From assembly GCA_944323775.1 (NCBI GenBank), contig CALUTT010000028.1, forward strand, positions 1-64,000: a DNA stretch of 64,000 nt, given 5' to 3'. The notes beneath the pieces were generated by a model that did not search any database, was not told the DNA's origin, and worked only from the letters and a program-made list of their open reading frames with translations. The translations under genes were made by a program, and so were the position numbers. Shown piece by piece: positions 52,652-61,150 of the stretch. Source of the stretch: an uncultured Bacteroidales bacterium. Lineage in GTDB: Bacteria > Bacteroidota > Bacteroidia > Bacteroidales > UBA932. The first letter of the stretch is position 1; each line of letters begins with the position of its first letter.

Positions 52652-53898
52652 AAAACCACAAGTACCTTGTTCCGCTGGCCCTTGTCTTCAGCCTCTTTTT
52701 CCTGTGGGCTATAAGCAGCAACCTGCTTCCCACGATGATCAGGCAGCTGATGAAGACTTGCGAGCTCAACGCCTTCGAGGCTTCGTTCACGGAGTCCGCA
52801 TACTGGCTGGCGTATTTCATCTTCCCGATTCCGATCGCGATGTTCATGAAACGCTTCAGCTACAAGGCGGGCATTATAGTCGGGCTGCTCCTTGCGGCTG
52901 CCGGAGGACTGCTGTTCTTCCCTGCATCGCTGCTCAAGGAATACTGGGCATACCTGACCATATTCTTCATAATCGCCACGGGAATGTGTTTCCTCGAGAC
53001 GGCCGCGAACCCTTATGTCACGGCTCTCGGTTCGCATGAAACTGCTCCGAGGCGCCTGAATCTCGCGCAGTCGTTCAACGGTCTTGGCGCGTTCGTCTCT
53101 GCCATGTTCCTCAGCAAGCTCGTGCTGACAGGCTACAACTACACACGCGAGACACTTCCTGACGACTATCCGGGAGGATGGGACGGCTACATCCAGATGG
53201 AAACCGATGCCATGAGGCTGCCTTATCTGATACTCGCAGGCGTGCTGATAGTGATAGCCCTGGTGTTCGTGTTCTCGAAGATGCCCAGGATCAGCGACGA
53301 GGCCGAAGGGGTGAAGAAGAATTCCTCCCTTATCAATTTCAAGGTCCTGCGCAGATCCCACCTCAAATGGGGAGTCGTGGCCCAGTTCTTCTACAACGGA
53401 GGGCAGACAGCAATAAACAGCCTGTTCCTGGTCTACTGCTGTACCTGTGTCGGGCTGTCCGAAGACAAGGCCACTACTTTCTTCGGCCTGTACATGCTCG
53501 CCTTCTTCGTCGGCAGGTGGGTGGGGACACTGTTTATGGTGCGCTTCAAGCCGCACAACATGCTTCTGGTGTATTCTCTGGCAAACATCCTGCTCTGCGC
53601 GGTCATCGCCGTGTTCGGAGGTATGGCAGGTCTTTACGCGATGCTCGCCGTGTCGTTCTTCATGTCGATAATGTATCCGACACAGTTCTCCCTTGCGCTC
53701 AAGGGCCTGGGTGAGGATACCAAGAGCGGCGCCGCCTTCCTGGTGATGGCCATCATCGGCAATGCCTGTATCCCTCAGCTGACAGCCTATTTCCTGAACC
53801 ACAACAGGGAGGTCTATCATCTTGCCTATGTCATTCCTCTGATATGTTTCTTCTTTACCGCTTACTACGGCTGGAAGGGGCATGTCGTTAAAGATTAA
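52648..53898 (+). CDS. FucP-type sugar permease, probably for L-galactose
   Basis: 416 residues with about twelve membrane helices and the FucP/GluP-type features of the major facilitator family (SLFFLWAISSNLLPTMIRQ start, ETAANPYVTALG near 112, LNLAQSFNGLGAF near 138). FucP imports L-fucose with protons; L-galactose differs only by the 6-hydroxyl. Its place between lactonase and dehydrogenase genes, as in the B. vulgatus locus, argues for L-galactose as the main substrate. Confidence 0.88.
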   Translation: MKNHKYLVPLALVFSLFFLWAISSNLLPTMIRQLMKTCELNAFEASFTESAYWLAYFIFPIPIAMFMKRFSYKAGIIVGLLLAAAGGLLFFPASLLKEYWAYLTIFFIIATGMCFLETAANPYVTALGSHETAPRRLNLAQSFNGLGAFVSAMFLSKLVLTGYNYTRETLPDDYPGGWDGYIQMETDAMRLPYLILAGVLIVIALVFVFSKMPRISDEAEGVKKNSSLINFKVLRRSHLKWGVVAQFFYNGGQTAINSLFLVYCCTCVGLSEDKATTFFGLYMLAFFVGRWVGTLFMVRFKPHNMLLVYSLANILLCAVIAVFGGMAGLYAMLAVSFFMSIMYPTQFSLALKGLGEDTKSGAAFLVMAIIGNACIPQLTAYFLNHNREVYHLAYVIPLICFFFTAYYGWKGHVVKD

Positions 53899-53904
53899 GT
53901 AGAT

Positions 53905-54927
53905 ATGAAAATAAAAGCACTGCAAATAGCCGGCACCGGGGCCGTCAGTATGACGGAAGTCGAGAAGCCGGTACCCGGGGCGGGGGAGATACTGCTCCGG
54001 ATAAGGTATGTAGGATTCTGCGGGTCCGACCTGAACACCTACATGGGGCGCAACCCGATGGTGAAGATGCCCGTGATTCCGGGACATGAGGTCGGCGCCG
54101 TGATTGAGCACGCAGCCGAAGGCGTCCCCTCTGAATTCACCGAGGGGATGAACGTCACCGTGAATCCGTACACCAGCTGCGGGAAATGCGCGTCGTGCCG
54201 AAACGGCCGTCCGAACGCCTGTGAACATAACGAGACACTTGGCGTGCAGCGGAACGGTTCCATGCAGGAATATCTCGTCCTGCCATGGAACAAAGTGATT
54301 CCGGCGCAGGACCTCTCATTGAAGGAATGCGCCCTGATAGAGCCCATGAGCGTAGGCTTCCACGCCGTTTCCAGAGGCCAGGTCACCGACATAGACACTG
54401 TGGTCGTCATCGGATGCGGCATGGTAGGGCTCGGTGCGGTGATCAGGGCGAGTCTGCGTGGAGCCGAGGTTGTCGCCGTGGATATCGATGACGAAAAGCT
54501 TGAGATCGCCCGCCGGCTCGGGGCAAGGCACACCGTCAATTCAAGGAAGGAAGACACCGTGCAGCGGGTCAGGGAAATTACCGGCGGATATATGGCGGAC
54601 GTGGTCATCGAGGCTGTCGGAAGTCCTGCGACGTACGTGACGGCGGTAGATGCCGTGTCATTCACCGGCAGGGTGGTGTGCATCGGCTATGCCAAGAGCG
54701 AGGTGTCTTTCCAGACCAAGTACTTCGTCCAGAAGGAACTCGACATCCGCGGGTCGAGAAATGCGCTGCCCGAGGACTTCCGTGCCGTGATCCGCTATCT
54801 GCGGAATTCGGACTGCCCGACGGACCGGCTGATTTCCGGCATAGTCCGTCCCGAGGAGGCCGGAGAGGCTCTCAGGGGCTGGTCGGAAAATCCCGGCAAG
54901 GTATTCAGGATATTGGTTGAATTCTAA
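53905..54927 (+). CDS. L-galactonate 5-dehydrogenase (zinc alcohol dehydrogenase)
   Basis: 340-residue medium-chain dehydrogenase. Catalytic zinc ligands Cys39 and His61-Glu62, structural zinc Cys92, 95, 98 and 106, and the NAD-binding VVIGCGMVGLGAV near 170 are complete. In E. coli LgoD (YjjN) and B. vulgatus Bvu0222 such enzymes oxidise L-galactonate to D-tagaturonate, the substrate of the next gene product. Six bases separate it from the permease gene. Confidence 0.9.
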   Translation: MKIKALQIAGTGAVSMTEVEKPVPGAGEILLRIRYVGFCGSDLNTYMGRNPMVKMPVIPGHEVGAVIEHAAEGVPSEFTEGMNVTVNPYTSCGKCASCRNGRPNACEHNETLGVQRNGSMQEYLVLPWNKVIPAQDLSLKECALIEPMSVGFHAVSRGQVTDIDTVVVIGCGMVGLGAVIRASLRGAEVVAVDIDDEKLEIARRLGARHTVNSRKEDTVQRVREITGGYMADVVIEAVGSPATYVTAVDAVSFTGRVVCIGYAKSEVSFQTKYFVQKELDIRGSRNALPEDFRAVIRYLRNSDCPTDRLISGIVRPEEAGEALRGWSENPGKVFRILVEF

Positions 54928-54937
54928 TAGTAGCAGC

Positions 54938-56386
54938 ATGAAACCTCTTGACAGCCGCACCGCGGCAAAGACAGTGCGTCCCGAGCGAATAATACAGTTC
55001 GGAGAAGGCAATTTCCTCAGGGCATTCGCCGACTGGATCATTTCAAACATGGACGAGAAGACGGACTTCAACAGCAGCGTCGTTGTCGTCCAGCCTATCG
55101 AGAAGGGAATGGTGGATGCCCTGAATGCACAGGACTGCCTCTATCACGTGAACCTTCAGGGACTCGAGAACGGACAGCCGGTGAACTCATACAGGCTGAT
55201 CGACGTTATCAGCAGGGCTCTGAATCCGTATCGTGACTTCCGCTCGTTCATCGCCCTGGCCGAACAGCCGCAGATGCGCTTCGTGATATCGAACACCACC
55301 GAGGCTGGAATAGCATTCGACCCGTCCTGCAGGCTTGACGACGAACCGGCGAGCTCGTATCCGGGCAAGCTGACGCAGCTGCTCTACCACAGGTTCAGGT
55401 ACTTCAACGGTGACAGGAGCAAGGGGCTGATAATATTCCCTTGCGAGCTGATATTCCTGAACGGACACCGGCTGAAGGAGACTATCGGCCAGTACATTGA
55501 TCTGTGGAATCTCGGGGACGGGTTCAGGGAGTGGTTCGAGACTTCCTGCGGCGTCTATGCTACTCTGGTAGACCGTATAGTCCCGGGCTTTCCCCGCAAG
55601 GACATCGACAGCATCAAGGCTGAACTCGGCTATGACGACAACATGGTCGTGCGCGGGGAGGCTTTTCACCTCTGGGTAATCGAGGCCCCGCAGTCGGTCG
55701 CAAAGGAATTCCCGGCTGACAAAGCCGGATTGAACGTGCTTTTCGTCCCTTCCGAGAAACCATACCATGAACGCAAGGTGACTCTGCTGAACGGTCCGCA
55801 CACAGTGCTCGCGCCGGTGGCCTTCCTGTCGGGAATCGACATCGTAAGGGACGCCTGTCAGGATTCCGATATCGGCAGGTATGTGCACCGCGTGATGTAC
55901 GGCGAGCTGATGCAGACCCTGAATCTTCCTGAAGAGGAGCTTGTCCGGTTTGCAGACAGTGTGATGGAGAGGTTCAACAACCCCTTTGTCGACCATCAGG
56001 TCACTTCCATTATGCTTAATTCGTTCCCGAAGTATGCAACACGCGACCTTCCGGGGCTAAAGACTTATCTTGCACGCAGGGGCTGCCTTCCTGAAGGTCT
56101 TGTGCTCGGCCTCGCGGCGATTATTGTATACTACCGTGGCGGAAAACGCTCCGACGGTACTGACATCGTTCCTGAAGATGCTCCGGAGACTCTGCAGCTC
56201 CTATCCGGACTCTGGGACAAGGGCTCTGTTCCCGAACTTGTAAAGACTGTTCTGGGCTACACCCCGGTTTGGAACGAAGACCTGAACGGGATCCCAGGGC
56301 TCGCCGGCCGTGTCGAATACTACATAGAGAGCATACTCGGGCACGGAATGAGGGAGACCGTAAGGCGTCTGCTTGCCGGCATATAA
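54938..56386 (+). CDS. uxaB: Tagaturonate reductase (altronate oxidoreductase)
   Basis: 482 residues of the mannitol dehydrogenase family. NAD-binding IIQFGEGNFLRAFADW near 18 and the catalytic-domain motif RKVTLLNGPHTVLAP near 280 match UxaB. It reduces D-tagaturonate to D-altronate with NADH, balancing the NADH made by the two preceding dehydrogenases. The ATG at 54938 is 10 bases after the dehydrogenase stop; a TTG at 54917 overlaps that gene and is less likely. Confidence 0.94.
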   Translation: MKPLDSRTAAKTVRPERIIQFGEGNFLRAFADWIISNMDEKTDFNSSVVVVQPIEKGMVDALNAQDCLYHVNLQGLENGQPVNSYRLIDVISRALNPYRDFRSFIALAEQPQMRFVISNTTEAGIAFDPSCRLDDEPASSYPGKLTQLLYHRFRYFNGDRSKGLIIFPCELIFLNGHRLKETIGQYIDLWNLGDGFREWFETSCGVYATLVDRIVPGFPRKDIDSIKAELGYDDNMVVRGEAFHLWVIEAPQSVAKEFPADKAGLNVLFVPSEKPYHERKVTLLNGPHTVLAPVAFLSGIDIVRDACQDSDIGRYVHRVMYGELMQTLNLPEEELVRFADSVMERFNNPFVDHQVTSIMLNSFPKYATRDLPGLKTYLARRGCLPEGLVLGLAAIIVYYRGGKRSDGTDIVPEDAPETLQLLSGLWDKGSVPELVKTVLGYTPVWNEDLNGIPGLAGRVEYYIESILGHGMRETVRRLLAGI

Positions 56387-56398
56387 TTCCCGGAAGAG

Positions 56399-57886
56399 AT
56401 GGCTGACTACATACAGATCAATCCTTCCGACAATGTGGCCGTCGCGCTTCGAGACCTTCCTGCAGGAGTGCGGGTGCGGTCTATGCAGGGCGACGTCACT
56501 GTGCTGGAGGCCATTCCCCAAGGGCACAAGGTGGCTCTCAAGGACTTCCGTGCCGGGGAGAACGTCGTCAAGTACGGATTTCCTATAGGGCACACGGCAT
56601 GCGCCGTAAATGCAGGGTGCCTGCTGGACGAGAGGAACGTGAAGACCAATCTCTCGGGGCTGGACACGTATTCATATACGCCCGACTTTTCAGCGCCTGA
56701 ATTCGCCGACGAGGGCAGAACCTTCATGGGCTACCGCAGACGCGGAGTCGGAGTCGGAGTCCGCAACGAGATATGGATAATACCGACGGTCGGCTGTGTC
56801 AATGGCATAGCTGAGGAACTGTCCCGTATGCTCAGGCAGGAGACAGGCTGCCGCGGGGTGGACAACATAGCTGCCTATACCCACAACTACGGCTGTTCCC
56901 AGCTTGGAGACGACCACGAGAATACCCGCAGGATACTGCGCGACATGGTGCGGCATCCCAATGCCGGAGGTGTGCTTGTCGTAGGACTCGGCTGCGAGAA
57001 CAACCAGCCGGAGGCATTCATGGAGTCGCTCGGGGATTATGACAGGACGAGGGTGAAGTGTCTTGTCTGCCAGAAGTCGGGGGACGAGATAGGGGATGGG
57101 ATGACGATGCTGCGGGAACTCTATGCTGCGGCAAGCCGTGACAGACGGGAGGCTGTCCCCTTGTCTGAACTCAGGGTCGGCCTGAAATGCGGAGGCTCTG
57201 ACGGGCTCTCCGGCATAACTGCCAACCCTCTGCTCGGAATGTTCTCCGATTATCTTGTTGCCCAGGGCGGAACGACGGTCCTGACCGAAGTGCCGGAGAT
57301 GTTCGGCGCCGAGACTATCCTGATGCAGAGATGCCGGACCGAGAAGGTCTTCAACGATATGGTGTCAATGATAAACGGGTTCAAGAAATACTTTCTGGAC
57401 AACGGACAGCCGGTCTATGAGAACCCCTCGCCAGGCAACAAGGCTGGCGGCATCTCTACCCTGGAAGAAAAGTCCCTGGGATGTACGCAGAAATCCGGAA
57501 CCTCAGAGGTTGTCGACGTCCTCGGATACGGGGAGCGTCTCAGACTCCGTGGCCTGAATCTGCTCTCGGCTCCTGGCAACGACCTTGTGGCGAGTACAGC
57601 TCTCGCTGCCTCCGGATGCCACCTTGTGCTCTTTACAACAGGCAGGGGGACTCCGTTCGGGACCTTCGTGCCCACGCTCAAGATATCGACGAACACCGCC
57701 CTTTACGACAAGAAGCGCAGATGGATGGATTTCGATGCCGGAACCGTTGCGGAGGGCGAACCGCTTGCCGAGCTGTGCCGCAGCTTTACCGAGAGAGTCA
57801 TCTCTGTTGCCAGCGGCACAAGGGCGAGGAATGAGGAGAACGGCTACGCCGAGATAGCCATACTCAAGACGGGGGTGACGCTGTAA
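56399..57886 (+). CDS. uxaA: Altronate dehydratase
   Basis: 495 residues. The N-terminal SAF domain (about 10-90) and the catalytic part (GYRRRGVGVGVRNEIWIIPTV near 112, HNYGCSQLGDD near 162, LKCGGSDGLSGITANPLLG near 265) match full-length UxaA. It dehydrates D-altronate to 2-keto-3-deoxy-D-gluconate, the entry to the kinase/aldolase steps, which are not in this window. Last gene of the operon. A terminator is not evident before the HxlR gene. Confidence 0.94.
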   Translation: MADYIQINPSDNVAVALRDLPAGVRVRSMQGDVTVLEAIPQGHKVALKDFRAGENVVKYGFPIGHTACAVNAGCLLDERNVKTNLSGLDTYSYTPDFSAPEFADEGRTFMGYRRRGVGVGVRNEIWIIPTVGCVNGIAEELSRMLRQETGCRGVDNIAAYTHNYGCSQLGDDHENTRRILRDMVRHPNAGGVLVVGLGCENNQPEAFMESLGDYDRTRVKCLVCQKSGDEIGDGMTMLRELYAAASRDRREAVPLSELRVGLKCGGSDGLSGITANPLLGMFSDYLVAQGGTTVLTEVPEMFGAETILMQRCRTEKVFNDMVSMINGFKKYFLDNGQPVYENPSPGNKAGGISTLEEKSLGCTQKSGTSEVVDVLGYGERLRLRGLNLLSAPGNDLVASTALAASGCHLVLFTTGRGTPFGTFVPTLKISTNTALYDKKRRWMDFDAGTVAEGEPLAELCRSFTERVISVASGTRARNEENGYAEIAILKTGVTL

Positions 57887-57897
57887 TGTCGTTGCGC

Positions 57898-57923
57898 CCT
57901 AATAGTATCTAAAAAATATTAGG
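57898..57923. promoter_or_regulatory. Inverted repeat, likely HxlR operator
   Basis: CCTAATA (57898-57904) and TATTAGG (57917-57923) are exact reverse complements around an A-rich centre and end where the -33 box of the promoter for the HxlR gene would lie. Operators of HxlR/YodB regulators are A/T-rich inverted repeats in such positions, so autoregulation is likely (inference). Confidence 0.55.
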
Positions 57924-57942
57924 TATAAAAAAGAAATTTGTA

Positions 57943-57950
57943 TATCTTTG
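57943..57950 (+). promoter_or_regulatory. -7 box of the HxlR gene promoter
   Basis: TATCTTTG, an exact match to TAnnTTTG, 35 bases before the ATG. The -33 region lies within the inverted repeat and has no perfect TTTG. Confidence 0.65.
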
Positions 57951-57985
57951 CACATCGGACTGATTGTCCCGGTGTGTTGAATTGT

Positions 57986-58384
57986 ATGAAAAGATCCACG
58001 ATTGAAGATGTCATGTTCCCCGGATGTCCGGTGCGCAATATCTTGTCCCGTATCTGCGACAGGTGGTCTCTGCTTGTATTTTATCTAATAGAAAGATCGG
58101 AGAGGGGCAGCCTGCGCTTTTCGGAACTCAGACAGCATATGCCGGACATTTCGCCGAAGATGCTCTCGACGACTCTGCGCACGCTTGAGGAGGACGGATA
58201 CATTTCCCGTACTGTCTTTCCGGAAGTGCCGCCTCGCGTCGAGTATGCGCTTACGGAGCGGGCCGAAAGTCTGAAACCGGTTCTTGACTCGATGCTCGAA
58301 TGGGGAGCCCGCAATATGGATGCAATAATGAGAGACCGCAAGAATGCACACGCACCGGCAGTTCCGGACAATGGTTCAAATTGA
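57986..58384 (+). CDS. HxlR-family transcription regulator
   Basis: 132 residues from the ATG at 57986 (a longer frame from 57938 would cover the promoter). The winged helix is clear: CPVRNILSRICDRWSLLV near 14-31, RFSELRQHMPDISPKMLSTTLRTLEEDGYI near 47. Cys14 and Cys24 lie at positions where thiol-sensing members of the family (YodB type) have a redox Cys, so it may sense electrophiles or oxidants. The next gene, a flavodoxin-type protein, is a plausible target. Confidence 0.9.
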   Translation: MKRSTIEDVMFPGCPVRNILSRICDRWSLLVFYLIERSERGSLRFSELRQHMPDISPKMLSTTLRTLEEDGYISRTVFPEVPPRVEYALTERAESLKPVLDSMLEWGARNMDAIMRDRKNAHAPAVPDNGSN

Positions 58385-58480
58385 TTGAAACAATATGAAA
58401 GCAGTGCAACTGGACCGCTATTCGACAAGGAAAGCGGCAAGGTTGTAATCAGAATACGGCAATAAATAGACTGTGGCAAT

Positions 58481-59239
58481 ATGATACGTGAGATAATCTT
58501 CAGCCCCACGGGCGGTACGGAACGTGTGGCGCACATTATTGTTTCTGAACTTGGAGGAGAGTCCGGGCAGGTGGATCTGACTGACCGGCATATGGATTTC
58601 GGCGGAATATGTCTGAACAGGGAGGACCTCGCTGTGATTGCTGTCCCGTCGTACGGCGGCAGAGTGCCGGCCATTGCCGCGGAACGTATCAGCAGGCTTC
58701 AGGGAAACGGTGTCGTTGCCGTCATAGCATGTGTATACGGCAACCGTGCCTATGATGATACTCTTGTCGAGCTTGAAGATCTGGCGAGGGGTGCAGGATT
58801 CCGTGTCATTGCAGCCGTTGCGGCCGTGGCAGAGCACTCGATCGCGCATCGCTATGCTGCGGGACGCCCCGACGCGCGGGACAGGGACAGACTGGTATCA
58901 TTCGCCTCGCAGATAAGACGCAAGATCGGAGACGAAGATTTCAGTGAACCTGCGGTTCCAGGGAATCATCCGTTCCGCAAGGCCGGGCGTGCCGGAATAA
59001 TACCGAAACCAACGGGTGCATGCGTCAAATGTGGCCTCTGTGCCGCAAAATGCCCTTCAGGTGCGATTGACCCTGATGACCCGTCAAAGGTAGATTCCAA
59101 GGCATGCATATCATGCATGCGCTGCATCTCCGTCTGTCCCCATGGAGCCAGAAAGGCAAGCCCTCTGATGATTGCCCTGGCGGACAGAATGCTTCGGAAG
59201 CCGTGCTCTGAGAGAAAAGAGTGCGAACTGTATATCTAG
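58481..59239 (+). CDS. Flavodoxin/ferredoxin fusion (EFR1-type)
   Basis: 252 residues. An N-terminal flavodoxin-like fold (FSPTGGTERVA near 7 binds FMN phosphate) is joined to a C-terminal double [4Fe-4S] ferredoxin (CVKCGLCAAKCP near 182 and CISCMRCISVCP near 212). It should move electrons in the cytoplasm; partners are not known. It lies 96 bases after the HxlR gene, same strand, and could be under its control. Confidence 0.9.
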   Translation: MIREIIFSPTGGTERVAHIIVSELGGESGQVDLTDRHMDFGGICLNREDLAVIAVPSYGGRVPAIAAERISRLQGNGVVAVIACVYGNRAYDDTLVELEDLARGAGFRVIAAVAAVAEHSIAHRYAAGRPDARDRDRLVSFASQIRRKIGDEDFSEPAVPGNHPFRKAGRAGIIPKPTGACVKCGLCAAKCPSGAIDPDDPSKVDSKACISCMRCISVCPHGARKASPLMIALADRMLRKPCSERKECELYI

Positions 59240-59342
59240 ACGGAATTGAAAGAGTCTATCCTGTATTTCCTCGGGGAGACACCAGTCATTCGTCTGAAGT
59301 ATTTCCCGAATACGGACTGTGACAATAAGTTCTCGACTCTTT
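59236..59342 (-). pseudogene. Remnant of an AraC-family regulator (C-terminal end only)
   Basis: On the minus strand about 35 codons can be read: FGKYFRRMTGVSPRKYR is the second helix-turn-helix end typical of AraC regulators, followed by a short tail and a stop at 59236-59238. An in-frame stop sits just upstream of the remnant and there is no start codon, so the rest of the gene is lost. The stop overlaps that of the flavodoxin/ferredoxin gene. Confidence 0.75.
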
Positions 59343-59361
59343 AGCTGAGAGTGCATGAAAG

Positions 59362-59399
59362 GAAAAAAGACAGGGAGCGCCGGAAATGACGCTCCCTGT
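59362..59399 (-). terminator. Terminator of the 473-aa lipoprotein gene
   Basis: A perfect 10-bp stem (59370-59379 with 59390-59399) is followed on the minus strand by six T after one C. It lies about 25 bases after the stop codon. Confidence 0.88.
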
Positions 59400-59424
59400 G
59401 TTGTCTGTATTGAAGTTTTTCCGC

Positions 59425-60846
59425 CTACTTGACTGAGTTCAGGAATTCGCGGGCAGACTCAAGCGTAACGGGACGGATGACCTTCTGGCCCCTCTTGGCA
59501 GGAACGCTGGCAGGTGACACTGCAGATGTAGCGGTCCCCGTTGTCGTGAACTGGGTCACTGTCATCTCTCCGTATCCGAGAGATCCGTTTCCGTTCATGG
59601 GGAAGCCGAGTGCGACATAGTCGGTTCCCGGCTCGAACCCTGTCCAGATGTAGTCGTCATCGGCGAACATCGTGTAGCCGTAGACTGCGGCGTAATCCCT
59701 GACATAGTCTTCAGGCTTGTCATAACCATCTATGCCGGCACCGATCTCGAGAAGGGTGTTGTAGTCTTCAAGAGAAGAAATCATCTGGTAGTATGCACGG
59801 GTGTTTTCTCCCATGGTGTACTTGATGGTGGCCTGGGTGTCCCCGATACCGGATACCTCGATAGTCAGAGGAGAGGGAAGAGGAAGGGACTCGTCGGCAA
59901 ATCCTGATGTGAATGAGAAGCTGCCGTATGAAACGGGCATGAGTGAAGAGTCGAATCCGACAACGCCCATGATGTAGTCATAGTTTTCGTATCCGTTCAG
60001 TGCTACGGTCATGTTCGTTCCGGCCTCGGTGTAGGGAACCATGCCGTACATCGCATACATCTCCAGCAGCTCGTCGATGCTCATTCCGAGGTCCTGAAGC
60101 ACAGACTTGGAGACTACGAGCAATCCTGAGTATGCCTGGCTGTCATCGTAAACGGTTGACGTGAGGTCCATTGCGACAAGGTCGTATGCGTCTACGGTGA
60201 ATCCGGCGCTTGCAGCCATGATCTGCGAGGTGACAGTCTCGGACTCGACGCCTGACTCAGAGACGCCCTTTGCAAGCACGAAGTACGGTCCGATCGTGTC
60301 GCGTGCGACGCTCACGGTGTTGTCCGCACCGTCGACTGCAAGAGTCTGGATGTCCTTGAGCGAGCCGTCGGCGAATGCGGCCTTGAGGTCTTCAAGTGAC
60401 TCCTGGACAGCGGAGGTGACTGCATACTTGACTTCAGTAATTGCCTCGGACGGAGTGAACGTGATGTCGAAGCAGCCTTTGTTGCCGGCATAGCTGAGAT
60501 TCATCCCCAGGGAAACGTCCTCCAGGTCAACCACGATGTTGGAGGTCTCGGAATCGAGGTATCCGCTTCCCGTTGCCCTTACACTGACTGTGTAGGTCCC
60601 GGCAGACATCCCGGTGAATGTGACTTCACATTCTTCGACGATTGTCTCTGAGTCAGCTTCCTGGGTGCTGCACAGGTAGCTCTCGGCGCCTTCGACCGGC
60701 TGCCATGAAATGGTGAACCAGTCAGGCCCTGCCCCGGACAAGGTCAACTGGGGACTTGCCAGCTGGGGCTGTCCTTTCTTGCAGGACGCCAGCGGCAACA
60801 AAGCAAACACAGCAAGTACTGCTGTCAGGATTGCCATTTTTTTCAT
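59425..60846 (-). CDS. Surface lipoprotein with Fn3-like domain and module shared with 39068-40675
   Basis: 473 residues with a lipobox (LLPLASC, Cys22). Residues about 30-110 are Fn3-like (WFTISWQPVEGAESYLCST, GTYTVSVRATGSGY). Two later modules of about 150 residues each end in strand motifs such as GEMTVTQFTTTG. The second resembles the repeat of the BACON-like lipoprotein at 39068-40675: a YYxxI pair, a helix with DxxxxYG, then GxxPGTDYVALGF. No catalytic motif is visible. The C-terminus carries VIRPVTLES. It is likely surface-exposed and of unknown function. A minus-strand TATATTTG box lies 33 bases upstream. Confidence 0.85.
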   Translation of the reverse strand: MKKMAILTAVLAVFALLPLASCKKGQPQLASPQLTLSGAGPDWFTISWQPVEGAESYLCSTQEADSETIVEECEVTFTGMSAGTYTVSVRATGSGYLDSETSNIVVDLEDVSLGMNLSYAGNKGCFDITFTPSEAITEVKYAVTSAVQESLEDLKAAFADGSLKDIQTLAVDGADNTVSVARDTIGPYFVLAKGVSESGVESETVTSQIMAASAGFTVDAYDLVAMDLTSTVYDDSQAYSGLLVVSKSVLQDLGMSIDELLEMYAMYGMVPYTEAGTNMTVALNGYENYDYIMGVVGFDSSLMPVSYGSFSFTSGFADESLPLPSPLTIEVSGIGDTQATIKYTMGENTRAYYQMISSLEDYNTLLEIGAGIDGYDKPEDYVRDYAAVYGYTMFADDDYIWTGFEPGTDYVALGFPMNGNGSLGYGEMTVTQFTTTGTATSAVSPASVPAKRGQKVIRPVTLESAREFLNSVK

Positions 60847-60878
60847 ACACTACTTGATTTTGAAGTTAATACTGGGTG

Positions 60879-60886
60879 CAAATATA
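60879..60886 (-). promoter_or_regulatory. -7 box of the 473-aa lipoprotein gene
   Basis: TATATTTG on the minus strand matches the consensus. It lies in the 304-base divergent spacer 60847-61150. Apart from this and the box at 61119, I see no gene, repeat or RNA in that spacer. Confidence 0.5.
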
Positions 60887-61118
60887 CAAAAAAATGTATA
60901 ATATGCTGTACATTAGTATATTGATTGTCCTTATAGTTTGTTATCATCGAGTGCCGTAAAAGGACGTAAAGTTATGTTTTCCTAAGCGCGGGATATGTGT
61001 TGGATAACAGTTTTTGATATTTCGGCCCGAAAATCTGAATGATTTTAAGATTGCATAGTCCTGCGGTTCATGTCGTATGTGCATGGGGCCCGCAATGAGG
61101 CGTTTAAAAAAAATCGTT

Positions 61119-61126
61119 TATTTTTG
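61119..61126 (+). promoter_or_regulatory. -7 box of the YeiH-family gene
   Basis: TATTTTTG matches TAnnTTTG, 24 bases before the ATG at 61151. The -33 region has only CGTTTA. Confidence 0.5.
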
Positions 61127-61150
61127 CGCCCTGAAATTTATGAATTGAAG

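Noticed and set aside
52597..54228. 543-codon open frame on the minus strand across the permease gene
   Set aside because: His/Glu/Gln-rich shadow of FucP-type codons; no domain, and it runs across three real genes of opposite strand.
50783..57886. Reading the operon as L-fucose oxidation
   Set aside because: Although the permease and dehydrogenase resemble fucose proteins, the L-galactonate-type dehydrogenase followed by uxaB and uxaA makes sense only for a C6-hydroxylated sugar acid; fucose could still be a side substrate.
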